DNA of 64,000 nt from Cupriavidus agavae (GTDB taxonomy: Bacteria > Pseudomonadota > Gammaproteobacteria > Burkholderiales > Burkholderiaceae): NCBI RefSeq assembly GCF_004217045.1, contig NZ_SGXM01000010.1:62001-126000 (forward strand), given 5' to 3'. Numbering within the stretch: position 1 is the first letter of the stretch; each line of letters starts with the position of its first letter. Positions 8,833-17,784 of this stretch are shown one piece after another. A model generated the notes under the pieces. The model made no database searches and had not been told where the DNA came from. It was given only the letters and a program-made list of their open reading frames with translations. The translations under genes were made by a program, and so were the position numbers.

Positions 8833-9960
8833 TCACACCTGCGTTTCGAAATACTGGCGCACCTTGGCGGCCACCTCGGCCACGATCGCCAGGTCCATCT
8901 TGGAGTAAAGCGGCAGCGAGAGGATTTCCTTGCCGACGCGGTTGGTCACTGACAGGTCCCCCGCCTTGCAATCCTTCCACAGCGAGAACCAGTGGCCCGG
9001 CTGCCAGTGGATGCCGGTGTCCACGCCGTTCTCCTTGAGCCAGGCGCGCAGGTTGTCGCGGTGGGCTTCCGGCACGCGGATGTAGTACAGGAACGGGTTC
9101 ACTTCCTCGAACGATGCCTTCGGCGTACGCACCTGTGCGATGCCGGCCAGCAGGCGGCTGTATTCCTTGCACGCGGTGCGGCGCGATTCGGCGATGACCG
9201 GCAGCTTGCGGATCTGGGCCAGGCCCACGGCGCCGTGCATGTTGATCATGTGGTAACGGAAGCCCACGCGCTCGACATCGAACGTCCACGCGCGCTGGTT
9301 CTTGTACATCACGGCGGCCGGCTGCTGCATGCCAAGCAGGCGCAGTTCGTGCACCAGCTTGAGGTCTTCCGGCGAGCTGACCACGATCGTGCCGCCGTCC
9401 AGGCAGGTCACGGTCTTGACCGGGTCATGGCTGAACACGGTGATGTCCGAGAAGCTGCCGACCGGCTTGCCCTTGTAGTAGGAGCCGAACGAGTGGGCGG
9501 CGTCATGGATCACGCGGATGTTGTGGCGCTTGGCAAATGCGGCCACTTCGTCGTGGTCGCACAGCAGGCAGTCGTAGTCCATCACGATGATGGCCTTGGT
9601 GCGCGGCGTCACCAGCTTCTCGGCAGCCTTCAGGTCGATGCACAGCGTATCGTCCTCGCAGTCGCAGAAAACGATGTCCGCGCCGACCTGGGTGATGACC
9701 TGGAAGTCCGCCGAGCAGTTGAACGACGACACGATCACTTCGTCGCCCGGACCCACGCCGGCGACGAGCAGGCCCACGTGCAGGCCGGCAGTGCCGGTGC
9801 TCAGTGCGGCCACGTACTTGTTGTCGTTGCCGATGACCTTCTTGACTTCCTCTTCGAATGCGGACACGTAGCTGCCCATGCCCAGCCAGCCCAGTTCCAG
9901 GGCTTCGCGGCTGGCCTGGATTTCCTCGGCCTCGATGAGCGGTTTGAACATCGGAATCAT
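8833..9960 (-). CDS. DegT/DnrJ/EryC1/StrS-family sugar aminotransferase
   Basis: PLP-dependent aminotransferase acting on keto groups of nucleotide-activated sugars. The ATG at 9960 overlaps the previous stop (ATGA) and gives 375 residues, the family's usual size. Visible signatures are the STGTAGL phosphate-binding segment (54-60), the HDAAHSFG motif with its PLP-contacting Asp (about 153), and the presumed Schiff-base lysine near 182 in DPVKTVTCLDGG. The Lys context is slightly unusual (SHDPVK rather than SFHPxK). Likely aminates the 4-keto (or 3-keto) group left by the RfbG product after C-methylation or epimerisation. Confidence 0.87.
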   Translation of the reverse strand: MIPMFKPLIEAEEIQASREALELGWLGMGSYVSAFEEEVKKVIGNDNKYVAALSTGTAGLHVGLLVAGVGPGDEVIVSSFNCSADFQVITQVGADIVFCDCEDDTLCIDLKAAEKLVTPRTKAIIVMDYDCLLCDHDEVAAFAKRHNIRVIHDAAHSFGSYYKGKPVGSFSDITVFSHDPVKTVTCLDGGTIVVSSPEDLKLVHELRLLGMQQPAAVMYKNQRAWTFDVERVGFRYHMINMHGAVGLAQIRKLPVIAESRRTACKEYSRLLAGIAQVRTPKASFEEVNPFLYYIRVPEAHRDNLRAWLKENGVDTGIHWQPGHWFSLWKDCKAGDLSVTNRVGKEILSLPLYSKMDLAIVAEVAAKVRQYFETQV

Positions 9961-10511
9961 TTCAGGTCTCCACAATCAGTTGGTTGGTTCCACAGGGGGT
10001 GTTGCTGGTCGCGCGGCGATAACCGGGGGTTGTCGAGCGGCCATTGGATCTTGAATGCCGGATCGTTCCACCGCACGCCGGCGGCGTGGGCGCCGCTGTA
10101 GCCGGTGGACATCTGGTAGAACATCTCGGTGTTGTCGGCCAGCGTGACGAAGCCGTGCGCCACGCCTTCCGGCACGTAGAGCATCGTGGCGTTGCCGCTG
10201 TCCAGTTCGAACGCCTGCCACCGGCCAAAGCCGGGCGTGCCTTCGCGCAGGTCCAGCAGCACGTCGTGGATGCGCCCGCGCAGTACGCGGATCAGCTTGG
10301 CCTCGGCGTGCGGCGCGGTCTGGTAATGCATGCCGCGCAACGTGCCGCGCTGCGCGGTGAAAGACACGTTGCACTGGACCAGCGCCGGATTGAGGCCGTG
10401 GTCGGCGAATTCCTGCGCGCACCAGGTACGCGCGAAGTAGCCGCGCTCGTCGCGCAGCGGCTCCGGCTGCACCAGGTGGACGCCCGGAATATCGGTGCCG
10501 ATGAATTTCAC
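9957..10511 (-). CDS. dTDP-4-dehydrorhamnose 3,5-epimerase-like sugar epimerase
   Basis: Cupin-type epimerase of the RmlC family, 184 residues. The start is the GTG at 10511 that overlaps the upstream stop (GTGA); the first residues after it read KFIGTDIPGVHLV. Family motifs are present: RDERGYFARTW, QCNVSFTAQRGTLRGMHYQ, LDLREGTPGFGRW and YVPEGVAHGFVTL, with the catalytic His in LRGMHYQ. In a CDP-sugar operon it probably inverts C3 and/or C5 of the 4-keto-6-deoxy intermediate; no dTDP-sugar genes (rmlA/B/D) are nearby. The substrate nucleotide is therefore inferred from context. Confidence 0.87.
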   Translation of the reverse strand: MKFIGTDIPGVHLVQPEPLRDERGYFARTWCAQEFADHGLNPALVQCNVSFTAQRGTLRGMHYQTAPHAEAKLIRVLRGRIHDVLLDLREGTPGFGRWQAFELDSGNATMLYVPEGVAHGFVTLADNTEMFYQMSTGYSGAHAAGVRWNDPAFKIQWPLDNPRLSPRDQQHPLWNQPTDCGDLK

Positions 10512-11749
10512 AGGCACTCCACATGCGGGATCGGCACGACGAACTTGCCGCCCCACTGGCGGATATGCGCCAGCTGTTCGGCAATCTCGTCACGCAGGTT
10601 CCACGGCAGGATCACCACGTAGTCGGGGCGCCGCGCGTCGATGGCCTCGGGCGCCAGCACCGGGATGCGCGAGCCGGGCAGCAGCTTGTTCTGCTTGGCC
10701 GGATTGCGGTCCACCACGTACTCGATCAGGTCGGTATCGATGCCGCAGTAGTTCAGGAGCGTATTGCCCTTCGCGGCCGCCCCATAGGCCGCCACGCGCT
10801 TGCCCTGGCGGCGGGCGTCGATCAGGAAGGCCAGCAGGTCGATGCGGGCGCGGCGTACGCCCTCCGCAAACGCGGCGTAGCGCTCGGTCGATGCCAGGCC
10901 GCCACGCGCTTCCTCGTCCAGGCAGGCCTGCACGGCCGGCGTGGCCACGTGGCTCGCGTTCTGGTGGCAGGCAAACATCCGCAGGCTGCCGCCATGCGTG
11001 GGCAGGTGTTCGATATCGAACACGCGCAGCCCGGCGCGTGCCAGGATCGGCACCAGCGCGGTCAGCGACAGGTAGGAATAGTGCTCGTGGTACAGCGTGT
11101 CGAACTGGTTCTGCTCCAGCAGGCGCAGCAGGTGCGGGAACTCCAGCGTGATCACGCCCTCGGGCTTCAGCACGATCGGCATGCCGCCCACGAAATCGTT
11201 GATGTCCGGCACGTGCGCCAGCACGTTATTGCCGAGCAGCAGATCCACCTGCCAGCCTTCCACGCACAGCGCGCGGGCCGTGCGCTCGCCGAAGAACAGT
11301 TCGCGGCTGTCGATGCCCTTGGCGCGGGCGGCCTCGCCGGTGTTGGCCGACGGCTCCACACCCAGGCACGGCACGCCGGCCTGGTGGAAGTACTGCAGCA
11401 GGTAGCCGTCGTTGCTGGCCAGCTCCATGACACGGCTCTGCTTGCCGAGGCCGAAGCGCGCGGTCATCGCCTCCACGTAGCGGCGCGCGTGTTCGAGCCA
11501 CGAGGTCGAGAACGACGAGAAATAGACGTAGTCGTCGTGGAAGTGCGTCTCGGCCGGCGTGGCGTCGCGCAGTTGCACGAGCCAGCAGGCGTCGCACACC
11601 ATCGCATGCAGCGGATAGAACATCTCGCCCTGCGCGATGTGCTCGGGCCGGATGAAGGCATTGGAGACCGGCGACAGGCCGAGATCGACCATGGTCTGGG
11701 TCAGCGGCGTGCCGCAGGCGCGGCAGTGGGCGTTAGCGGGAGCGTTCAT
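10508..11749 (-). CDS. SAM-dependent sugar C-methyltransferase (TylC3/NovU-like)
   Basis: 413 residues from an ATG overlapping the rfbG stop. The domain order is that of deoxysugar C-methyltransferases. An N-terminal zinc-ribbon-like segment has four cysteines (CRACGT near residue 9 and CDACWLV near 52). A class I methyltransferase core has the SAM loop ELASNDGYLLQ. A C-terminal Methyltransf_14-type domain contains AYGAAAKGNTLLNY. Such enzymes methylate C3 of 4-keto-6-deoxy sugars to give branched sugars. A longer in-frame reading upstream of 11749 lies inside rfbG and is rejected. Presence in a flagellar locus suggests a branched flagellin sugar. Confidence 0.85.
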   Translation of the reverse strand: MNAPANAHCRACGTPLTQTMVDLGLSPVSNAFIRPEHIAQGEMFYPLHAMVCDACWLVQLRDATPAETHFHDDYVYFSSFSTSWLEHARRYVEAMTARFGLGKQSRVMELASNDGYLLQYFHQAGVPCLGVEPSANTGEAARAKGIDSRELFFGERTARALCVEGWQVDLLLGNNVLAHVPDINDFVGGMPIVLKPEGVITLEFPHLLRLLEQNQFDTLYHEHYSYLSLTALVPILARAGLRVFDIEHLPTHGGSLRMFACHQNASHVATPAVQACLDEEARGGLASTERYAAFAEGVRRARIDLLAFLIDARRQGKRVAAYGAAAKGNTLLNYCGIDTDLIEYVVDRNPAKQNKLLPGSRIPVLAPEAIDARRPDYVVILPWNLRDEIAEQLAHIRQWGGKFVVPIPHVECL

Positions 11750-12834
11750 GCGCAGAATTGCTCGATTTGTTGTTCGGTGATGGCACGGGCCTGGCCCGGT
11801 GCGAACTGCACGGTGCGATACCACTGCGCCGTGGCGGCCAGTGCTTCGTCCAGCGTCCAGCGCGGCGCCCAGCCCAGCAGGGTGTGCGCGCGCGCGGCGT
11901 CCAGATACAGGTTGCGGGCCTCGTGCGGGGCGGCGCCGGGCGGCGGGCAGTGCGCCCATTGCAGCTCGGGCCAGTGCGCCTGCAGGCCGCCGAGCACGGT
12001 GGCCACGGAAACGTTGTCGCGCGGCTCCGGCCCGAAGTTGAAGGCGTCGGCCAGCGCCGCATCGCCGTCAAGCAGCCGGTTGCCGAGCCGCAGATAGCCA
12101 TGCAGCGCTTCGAGCACGTGCTGCCACGGGCGCGTGGCGTGCGGGCTGCGGATTTCCAGCGCGCGGCCCGCGGCCGCGGCGCGGGCGGCGTCGGGGATCA
12201 GCCGGTCCTCGGACCAGTCTCCGCCGCCAATCACGTTGCCGGCTCGCGCGGTGGCCAGCAGTACGCCGCGCTCGGCCAGGAATGATTTGCGGTAGCTGGC
12301 GGCCACCAGTTCGGTGCCGGCCTTGCTCGCGCTGTACGGGTCATGGCCGCCCAGCGGATCGGTTTCCCGATAGCCCCAGAGCCATTCCTTGTTGTCGTAG
12401 CACTTGTCGGTGGTGACCACGATGACGGCGCGCACCGATGGGCAAGCGCGCACGGCATCGAGCACGTTCACGGTGCCCATCACGTTGGTCGACCACGTCA
12501 GCGCCGGATCGCGGTAGCTCGCGCGCACCAGCGGCTGGGCGGCCAGATGGAAGACGATCTCGGGCTCGGCGGCTTGCATGGCCTGCGCCAGCGTGGCGGC
12601 GTCGCGCACGTCGCCAACGGTGTGGGCGGCCAGTACCGGCGCCACGCCGGCGGCATCGAACAGGGCCGGCGTGGTGGCCGGGGACAGTGCGTAGCCGCTG
12701 ACGCGGGCGCCGGCGCGTGCCAGCAGCAGCGCCAGCCACGCGCCCTTGAAGCCGGTGTGGCCGGTGATGAAGACCCGCCTGCCACGGTAAGCGGCAAAGG
12801 TGCCGGCGGCGCCGCGGTTTACCAGATCTTCCAC
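11746..12834 (-). CDS. rfbG: CDP-glucose 4,6-dehydratase RfbG
   Basis: Converts CDP-glucose to CDP-4-keto-6-deoxyglucose, the branch point for CDP-linked deoxysugars. The 362-residue short-chain dehydrogenase/reductase-type protein has the RfbG-specific NAD loop GHTGFKG (25-31), the TTDKCYDN segment and the YSASK catalytic Tyr/Lys pair. Lineage features such as WSTNVMGT and RAGNVIGGGDW are also present. It overlaps the rfbF stop by 16 bases, so the two consecutive enzymes are coupled. Confidence 0.94.
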   Translation of the reverse strand: MEDLVNRGAAGTFAAYRGRRVFITGHTGFKGAWLALLLARAGARVSGYALSPATTPALFDAAGVAPVLAAHTVGDVRDAATLAQAMQAAEPEIVFHLAAQPLVRASYRDPALTWSTNVMGTVNVLDAVRACPSVRAVIVVTTDKCYDNKEWLWGYRETDPLGGHDPYSASKAGTELVAASYRKSFLAERGVLLATARAGNVIGGGDWSEDRLIPDAARAAAAGRALEIRSPHATRPWQHVLEALHGYLRLGNRLLDGDAALADAFNFGPEPRDNVSVATVLGGLQAHWPELQWAHCPPPGAAPHEARNLYLDAARAHTLLGWAPRWTLDEALAATAQWYRTVQFAPGQARAITEQQIEQFCA

Positions 12835-13589
12835 GGTGCCTTGCCGGTTTGCCAGAGTTCTTCCAGCATGTTCTTCTCGCGCAGCGTATCCATCGGCTGC
12901 CAGAAGCCGCGGTGCTCGAAGGCAGCCATCTGGCCGGCATTTGCCAGCGCGCGCATCGGCGCTTCCTCCCAGGCGATGCTGTCGTCCTCGATCAGGTCGA
13001 TGACGTCGGGTTCCAGGACGAAGAAGCCACCATTGATCCAGTTGCCATCGCCGCGCGGCTTCTCCTTGAAGCTGATGACGCGGTCGTTCTCGCGCTCCAG
13101 CGCGCCGTAACGGCCCGGCGGCTGCACGGCGGCCACGGTGGCGCGGCGGCCCTGCGAGCGGTGGAAGGCGATCTCGCGGCTGATGTCGATGTCGGCCACG
13201 CCGTCGCCGTACGTGAAGCAGAACGTCTCACCGGGCGTCAGGTACTCGCGCACGCGGCGCAGGCGGCCGCCGGTCATAGAATCCTCGCCGGTGTCCACCA
13301 GCGTCACGCTCCACGGCTCGGCCTTGCGCTGGTGCACGGCCATGCGGTTCTCGCGCATGTCGAACGTCACGTCGGACATGTGCAGGAAGTAGTTGGCGAA
13401 GTATTCCTTGATGACGTAGCCCTTGTAGCCCAGGCAGATCACGAATTCGTTCACGCCGTGGGCCGAGTACATCTTCATGATGTGCCAGAGAATCGGCTTG
13501 CCGCCGATCTCGATCATCGGCTTGGGGCGCAGGTGCGATTCCTCGGAGATGCGGGTGCCCAGGCCACCGGCCAGGATGACGGCTTTCAT
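12819..13589 (-). CDS. rfbF: Glucose-1-phosphate cytidylyltransferase RfbF
   Basis: Makes CDP-glucose from CTP and glucose-1-phosphate, the first committed step of CDP-deoxysugar synthesis. The 256-residue nucleotidyltransferase begins MKAVILAGGLGTRISEES, has the RPKPMIEIGGKPILWHIM substrate loop and the metal-binding YGDGVADID motif, and matches RfbF rather than RmlA in length and motif spelling. The ATG overlaps the glycosyltransferase stop (ATGA). Together with RfbG it fixes CDP, not dTDP or CMP, as the likely carrier for this operon's sugar. Confidence 0.95.
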   Translation of the reverse strand: MKAVILAGGLGTRISEESHLRPKPMIEIGGKPILWHIMKMYSAHGVNEFVICLGYKGYVIKEYFANYFLHMSDVTFDMRENRMAVHQRKAEPWSVTLVDTGEDSMTGGRLRRVREYLTPGETFCFTYGDGVADIDISREIAFHRSQGRRATVAAVQPPGRYGALERENDRVISFKEKPRGDGNWINGGFFVLEPDVIDLIEDDSIAWEEAPMRALANAGQMAAFEHRGFWQPMDTLREKNMLEELWQTGKAPWKIW

Positions 13590-15835
13590 GCGTTGACCTC
13601 TTCATCGGTGCGGGTGGCCACGGCGGCGCCCGGCAGTTCCAGGCCCAGCGTCTCGAAGACATTGGGTGCGGGCGAGGCTTCGAGCGCGGCCAGCGTCAGG
13701 CCAAACTGCTCTTCGAGCAGGGCGGCCAGCGCGGAGCGGTCCAGGTCACGCTCGGCCAGCCACTGGGCCAGCTTGCGGTACAGCGCCAGTGCGTACGGGC
13801 GCATGCCGATGGCTTCCACGAGCAGCTCGATGGCCAGGTCGGGCTCGCCGTTGTGATACTTGTACTCGGCCAGGCCGTACGCCACGGCCCAGTGGCGGTA
13901 CCACGTCGACGTCAGGTTTTCGAGCACGTTGTAGACGGACTTCCACTCGCCAAGATGGATGTGCGCGGCCACGGACATCAGCAGGTCCTGGGCGGTGTAA
14001 TGCCGGCCGCCAAAGAAGATGCCGTCCTGGCGCGGCGCGGTGCGCGGCGCAATGCGCTTGGTCTCGGCGCAGATCTCGGTGAGCTGGTCCTCGACCCAGC
14101 CGGCGAAGGCCGGGGCATCGAACATGGGGCCCGCTTCGGCTTGCGGCCGGAGCGACTGCCGGATGTTGTCGAGCTGCTGCACATCGGCGGCCAGCGCGCA
14201 GGCCACTTCGACGTAGCGTTCCTCGGTGTCGCAGATCAGGTCGTTCAGGCCGGTGATGTGCAGGAAGGGCGCCGACACGCGCTGGTGGAACGTGTCGCCG
14301 GACAGCGTGACCACGGGCACGCCCATCCAGAGGGCGTCGCAGGTGGTGGTGCCGCCCGTGACCGGCGCGGTATCCAGGGCGATGTCGATGCCGTGGTACG
14401 TCACGTACTGGTTCGCGCCGTCGCGCGGCACCAGGATCACGCGCTCGGTGTCGATACCGTGCTCCTGCATGCGTCTGAGGACCATGTCCCGGACGGTGGC
14501 GCGCTCCACGCCGGCAGACTCCACCAGCAGCTTGCTGCCGGGGCAGCGCGCCAGTACCGCACTCCACAGCCGCATCGTCTTGGGGCCGAGCTTGGCGATG
14601 TGGTTGCAGGAGCCGAACGTGATGTAGCCGTTCTGCAGCGCGGGCGTCGGCACCACGCGGTAGCGTGGCTCGTAGATCGCCAGCGGAGCCGTGACGTGCG
14701 GGTGGAAGGCGCAGAACAGCGGCGCCCGCAGCAGCGTCTCGGTGTAGTTGGATTCGAAGCCGACCGGATCTCCGATGATGTCAGTGATCCGGTATTGCAC
14801 TTCCTTCATGCCGGTGGTGCTGGGATAGCCCAGCCAGGCGATCTGTACGGGCGCCAGGCGGTGCACCATGTACTGCAGCGGCGACGCACCGGTGTATCCG
14901 CCGAGGTCGATCATCGCGTCGCAGCGCTGGGCGCGCACGGCGCGCACCACGGCCTGCTCGTTCATGCCGAAGACGTCATGGAACTTGTCGGCGTACTGCT
15001 GGATCTTCCTGGTGACGTTGTCGGTCACGCCGGAGAGCGAGAACAGGTGGACTTCGAACCGCTCGCGATCGAGGTTGGCCAGCAGCGGGATCAGGTAATA
15101 GGCGCACGCATGGCGGCGCAAGTCGTTCGACAGGACGCCAATCCGGATGCGGTGGCCTTCGCTCGGCTGCATCGGGGGGGCATCGACCGGCGTGCGGGCA
15201 AGCGTTTCGGCCCAGTCCGTGGCTTCGCGGCGCAGTTCCTGCGCCCCGACGTGCTCGTCATAAAGCAGCGAGAACAGCAGGTTCGAGCGGTTGACGCGCT
15301 GCAGCGGGTCCAGTGCGATGGCGCGGCGCAGGATCGGAATCGATTCGATGGTCGAGCCCGATTCGCGCACTGCGGCGGCGTAGTTGCCCAGCGCCGCGGC
15401 GTCATTGGGCTGAAGTTCGGCGGCCCGGGCATTCGCCAGGCGCGCCTCGTCGTACTCGCCAAGCGAGAAGTAGGCATTGCCCAGCGACATCCACAGGTGG
15501 GCCGCGCCGGGCTGGTGTTCGAGCGCTTCCTTGAGCATGACCACGCCGTCATGGAAGTTGCCCAGGTTGACTTCCAGCGTGCCCAGCATGCCGGTAAAGC
15601 CGTGGTACTGCGGAAAACGCTTGCGTCCGGCCTGCGCCAGTTCGCGTGCTTCGGCGTTGTGGTTCAGGGCCGAAAGCGCGAGAGCTTCCAGATAGTAGGG
15701 GTCGGGATTGCCGGCGCCCAGGCGCTTGGCAGCGCGCGCGCGCTTCAGCGCCTCGGCATTGTTGCCGGCGTAGTAGGCCGTCCACGCCGCCTGTAGCGTG
15801 CGGCGCGTCGGGTCAATCGTTACCTTTCTGTTCAT
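13586..15835 (-). CDS. TPR-containing O-GlcNAc-transferase-like (SPINDLY/GT41) glycosyltransferase
   Basis: First gene of the sugar operon; 749 residues. The N-terminus has about five TPR-like helical pairs (roughly residues 10-190, e.g. AAHLWMSLGNAYFSLGEYDEA). The GT41 catalytic region follows from about 230. It shows IRIGVLSNDLRRHACAYYLIP, IAWLGYPSTTGM, the ITFGSCNHIAKLGPKTM segment and the sugar-nucleotide site DTAPVTGGTTTCDALWMGVP. A C-terminal helical domain of about 150 residues is less familiar. GT41 enzymes add sugar to Ser/Thr; in bacteria they commonly modify flagellin. Co-transcription with a CDP-sugar pathway suggests its donor may not be UDP-GlcNAc. The 188 bases upstream (15836-16023) show no clear promoter. 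Confidence 0.88.
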   Translation of the reverse strand: MNRKVTIDPTRRTLQAAWTAYYAGNNAEALKRARAAKRLGAGNPDPYYLEALALSALNHNAEARELAQAGRKRFPQYHGFTGMLGTLEVNLGNFHDGVVMLKEALEHQPGAAHLWMSLGNAYFSLGEYDEARLANARAAELQPNDAAALGNYAAAVRESGSTIESIPILRRAIALDPLQRVNRSNLLFSLLYDEHVGAQELRREATDWAETLARTPVDAPPMQPSEGHRIRIGVLSNDLRRHACAYYLIPLLANLDRERFEVHLFSLSGVTDNVTRKIQQYADKFHDVFGMNEQAVVRAVRAQRCDAMIDLGGYTGASPLQYMVHRLAPVQIAWLGYPSTTGMKEVQYRITDIIGDPVGFESNYTETLLRAPLFCAFHPHVTAPLAIYEPRYRVVPTPALQNGYITFGSCNHIAKLGPKTMRLWSAVLARCPGSKLLVESAGVERATVRDMVLRRMQEHGIDTERVILVPRDGANQYVTYHGIDIALDTAPVTGGTTTCDALWMGVPVVTLSGDTFHQRVSAPFLHITGLNDLICDTEERYVEVACALAADVQQLDNIRQSLRPQAEAGPMFDAPAFAGWVEDQLTEICAETKRIAPRTAPRQDGIFFGGRHYTAQDLLMSVAAHIHLGEWKSVYNVLENLTSTWYRHWAVAYGLAEYKYHNGEPDLAIELLVEAIGMRPYALALYRKLAQWLAERDLDRSALAALLEEQFGLTLAALEASPAPNVFETLGLELPGAAVATRTDEEVNA

Positions 15836-16023
15836 GACGTCGTGCTCTCAGTTTGACGCTGTCTCGGCATGGGGCCGAGGATGGAGAGCACATTAACAAG
15901 AGGCGCCGCCGGGCAACGGCGGGAAAACCGGCCGGAATTGGCGCTATTTCAAAAGGCAGCGGCGCGGCGTGGCGCGTTGTGGCATGCGCGGCACCTGCCG
16001 GGCGCAGATCCCGCGCCGCGGCG

Positions 16024-16338
16024 TCAGGCGGGACGCGTGGCGGCGGGCTGCGACAGCAGCGCGGGCGATTCGCCGCCCGCTTCCATCCGGTGCAGCCAGG
16101 CCAGCAGTTCCGCCACTGCCACGTAGAGTTGCGGAGGAATCTGGCTGTCAAGGTTCACCTGCATCAGCAGGTTGACCAGCGCCGGGGAGCCGTGCACGTA
16201 GACGCCAGCTTCGCGGGCGCGGGCGATGATGGCTTCGGCGGACATGCCGTAGCCCTTGGCCACCACGCGGGGCGCCTTGTCATCGGCCAGGTAGGAGAGT
16301 GCGACGGCCGCGCCGCGGTCGGGTTGGCTGGCGCTCAT
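16024..16338 (-). CDS. FlhB C-terminal-domain-like export switch protein
   Basis: 104-residue soluble homologue of the cytoplasmic FlhB tail. It contains AVALSYLADDKAPRVVAKGYG, split here as AVALSYL and APRVVAKGYG, then a helix and VYVHGSPALVNLLMQVNLDSQIP, also in pieces: VYVHGSPALVNLLM and LDSQIPPQLY. The autocleaved NPTH of true FlhB is absent; the equivalent position reads DDKA. No membrane segments. Small FlhB-like proteins can partly replace the FlhB tail in substrate switching. It overlaps the FliK-like gene by ATGA, pairing a ruler-like protein with its expected partner domain. Confidence 0.82.
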   Translation of the reverse strand: MSASQPDRGAAVALSYLADDKAPRVVAKGYGMSAEAIIARAREAGVYVHGSPALVNLLMQVNLDSQIPPQLYVAVAELLAWLHRMEAGGESPALLSQPAATRPA

Positions 16339-17681
16339 GCTGGCAGGGCGGCGGTATCCGGGGCGGCGGGGCCGTCCTGGATCGATACGTTCATGTTGAG
16401 CAGGGCAAGGCCCCGCGCTTCGAGCTGGGCGCGGAAATCGGCCCGGCCCCCGGTCAGCCGCGCCGCGGTATCGGGGCTGTCGGCCAGCAGCCGCGCCTCG
16501 ATGCCGTGCGCGCCGAGCGTGAGCACCGCGTCGACGCTGCCCAGCTGCGGCAGGTTCAGGCGCAGCCGGGTGCTCCAGCTGGCGGCCTCGGTGCCGCCCG
16601 CGTGGGCGTCGTGCTCGCGCGGTTGTTCGCGCGTGATCTCCCAGTCCACGGGCATGCCGGGCCAGGCGTCGATGGTGGCACGGAACTGCTGCGTGGCGAG
16701 CAGTTCCAGCTGCTGGCGCACCGCGCCTTCGCTCGCCGGATGGATGGGCGGGCCAGTATCGGGCGGCGGCGCGAGGGTTGCGCTCTCCGGCGCGTTCCAG
16801 GCGGCGACGATGGCCGCCCGCTGCGCCTGGGCCACGTGGTGGCCTTCGTGCGACACCTCGGCCGTCACCTGGTAGGCATGCGCGGCGGCGCTGGCGTGTG
16901 CCGCGCGGCGCTGCTCGGCGGCGGGCGTCTGAGGCGTGGCTCCCGGCGATGGCGCGCCATTGCCGGGCTGGCCCGCCGCTTCGCCGGGACGTTGATGCGG
17001 CGCGGCCGGACTGGCAGGCACGCCGGTGGACAGCGGATAGATCGCCGGGCGCGTCAGCTCGGCCAGCAGCGTGGCGCTGGGCGGCGCGGTGGTGGGCGGA
17101 GCGGCCGGGCCGGCATAAGGCAGCAGCGCGGCAGGCGCGGGGGCGGATTGCCCCGGTTGCGCTGCCGGCTGGCCCTGCTGCGCGGGGGACGGTGCCGGAT
17201 GGCGCAGCGCGGCCTGGGGCTCCTGCAGCAGCGACGACAGCGGCCGCTGGCCGTTGACCCACTGCGCCAGGTGCGATTCATAGAACATCCCGCTCTGGTC
17301 CACCAGCTTCGCCAGCGCCGTGGAGAGCGTGGCGGTGCCGTCGGCGCCGGCCGGAGGCGCCGATGTCAGCGGTGTGCCGCCGCGCAGCGGTTGCGGCTCG
17401 GCATCGTCGAACAGGTCGAGGATGGCCCGGGCGGCAAAGCTCAGCGTCTCGCGCGTGGACAGGTTGCGCCCGCCCAGGCGCGGGTCGACCGCGCCCGGCA
17501 GCAATGGATTGGGCTGGCGGGCCTGTACCGTCTCGCCCGTGGACGACTGCACGTCGCCCTGCGACACATCCTGCACCGGCATCAGCGCGGCGAGCTTGTC
17601 GACGGCGAGTGCGGGCCTGGACAGTTGCGGGTCCGGAGACTGATGCGGAATCAGCGCGGCGGGAATCTGGATGCCGGTCAT
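16335..17681 (-). CDS. Second FliK-like protein (flagellar hook-length control domain)
   Basis: 448 residues with a long Ala/Pro/Gln-rich low-complexity middle (about 150-280) and a C-terminal part resembling the FliK Flg_hook domain (RLRLNLPQLGSVDAVLTL, then IEARLLADSPDTAARLTGG). The canonical LNPxxLG motif is altered to LNLPQLGSV. A true fliK exists at 1-1314, so this is a divergent paralogue. Coupled by ATGA to the FlhB-tail-like gene, it may act with that protein in a second checkpoint or be exported. The 103 bases upstream (17682-17784) hold a GC-rich hairpin but no clear promoter. Confidence 0.75.
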   Translation of the reverse strand: MTGIQIPAALIPHQSPDPQLSRPALAVDKLAALMPVQDVSQGDVQSSTGETVQARQPNPLLPGAVDPRLGGRNLSTRETLSFAARAILDLFDDAEPQPLRGGTPLTSAPPAGADGTATLSTALAKLVDQSGMFYESHLAQWVNGQRPLSSLLQEPQAALRHPAPSPAQQGQPAAQPGQSAPAPAALLPYAGPAAPPTTAPPSATLLAELTRPAIYPLSTGVPASPAAPHQRPGEAAGQPGNGAPSPGATPQTPAAEQRRAAHASAAAHAYQVTAEVSHEGHHVAQAQRAAIVAAWNAPESATLAPPPDTGPPIHPASEGAVRQQLELLATQQFRATIDAWPGMPVDWEITREQPREHDAHAGGTEAASWSTRLRLNLPQLGSVDAVLTLGAHGIEARLLADSPDTAARLTGGRADFRAQLEARGLALLNMNVSIQDGPAAPDTAALPA

Positions 17682-17784
17682 GGGCGCTTATGGGCGAAGG
17701 GCGGCGATGGTCGGCGGACGCAGGACGCAAAGGAGAACGCCCGTGCCTGCCGCGCGAAAAGCGGGGGCAGGCAGTATAAGGCGC

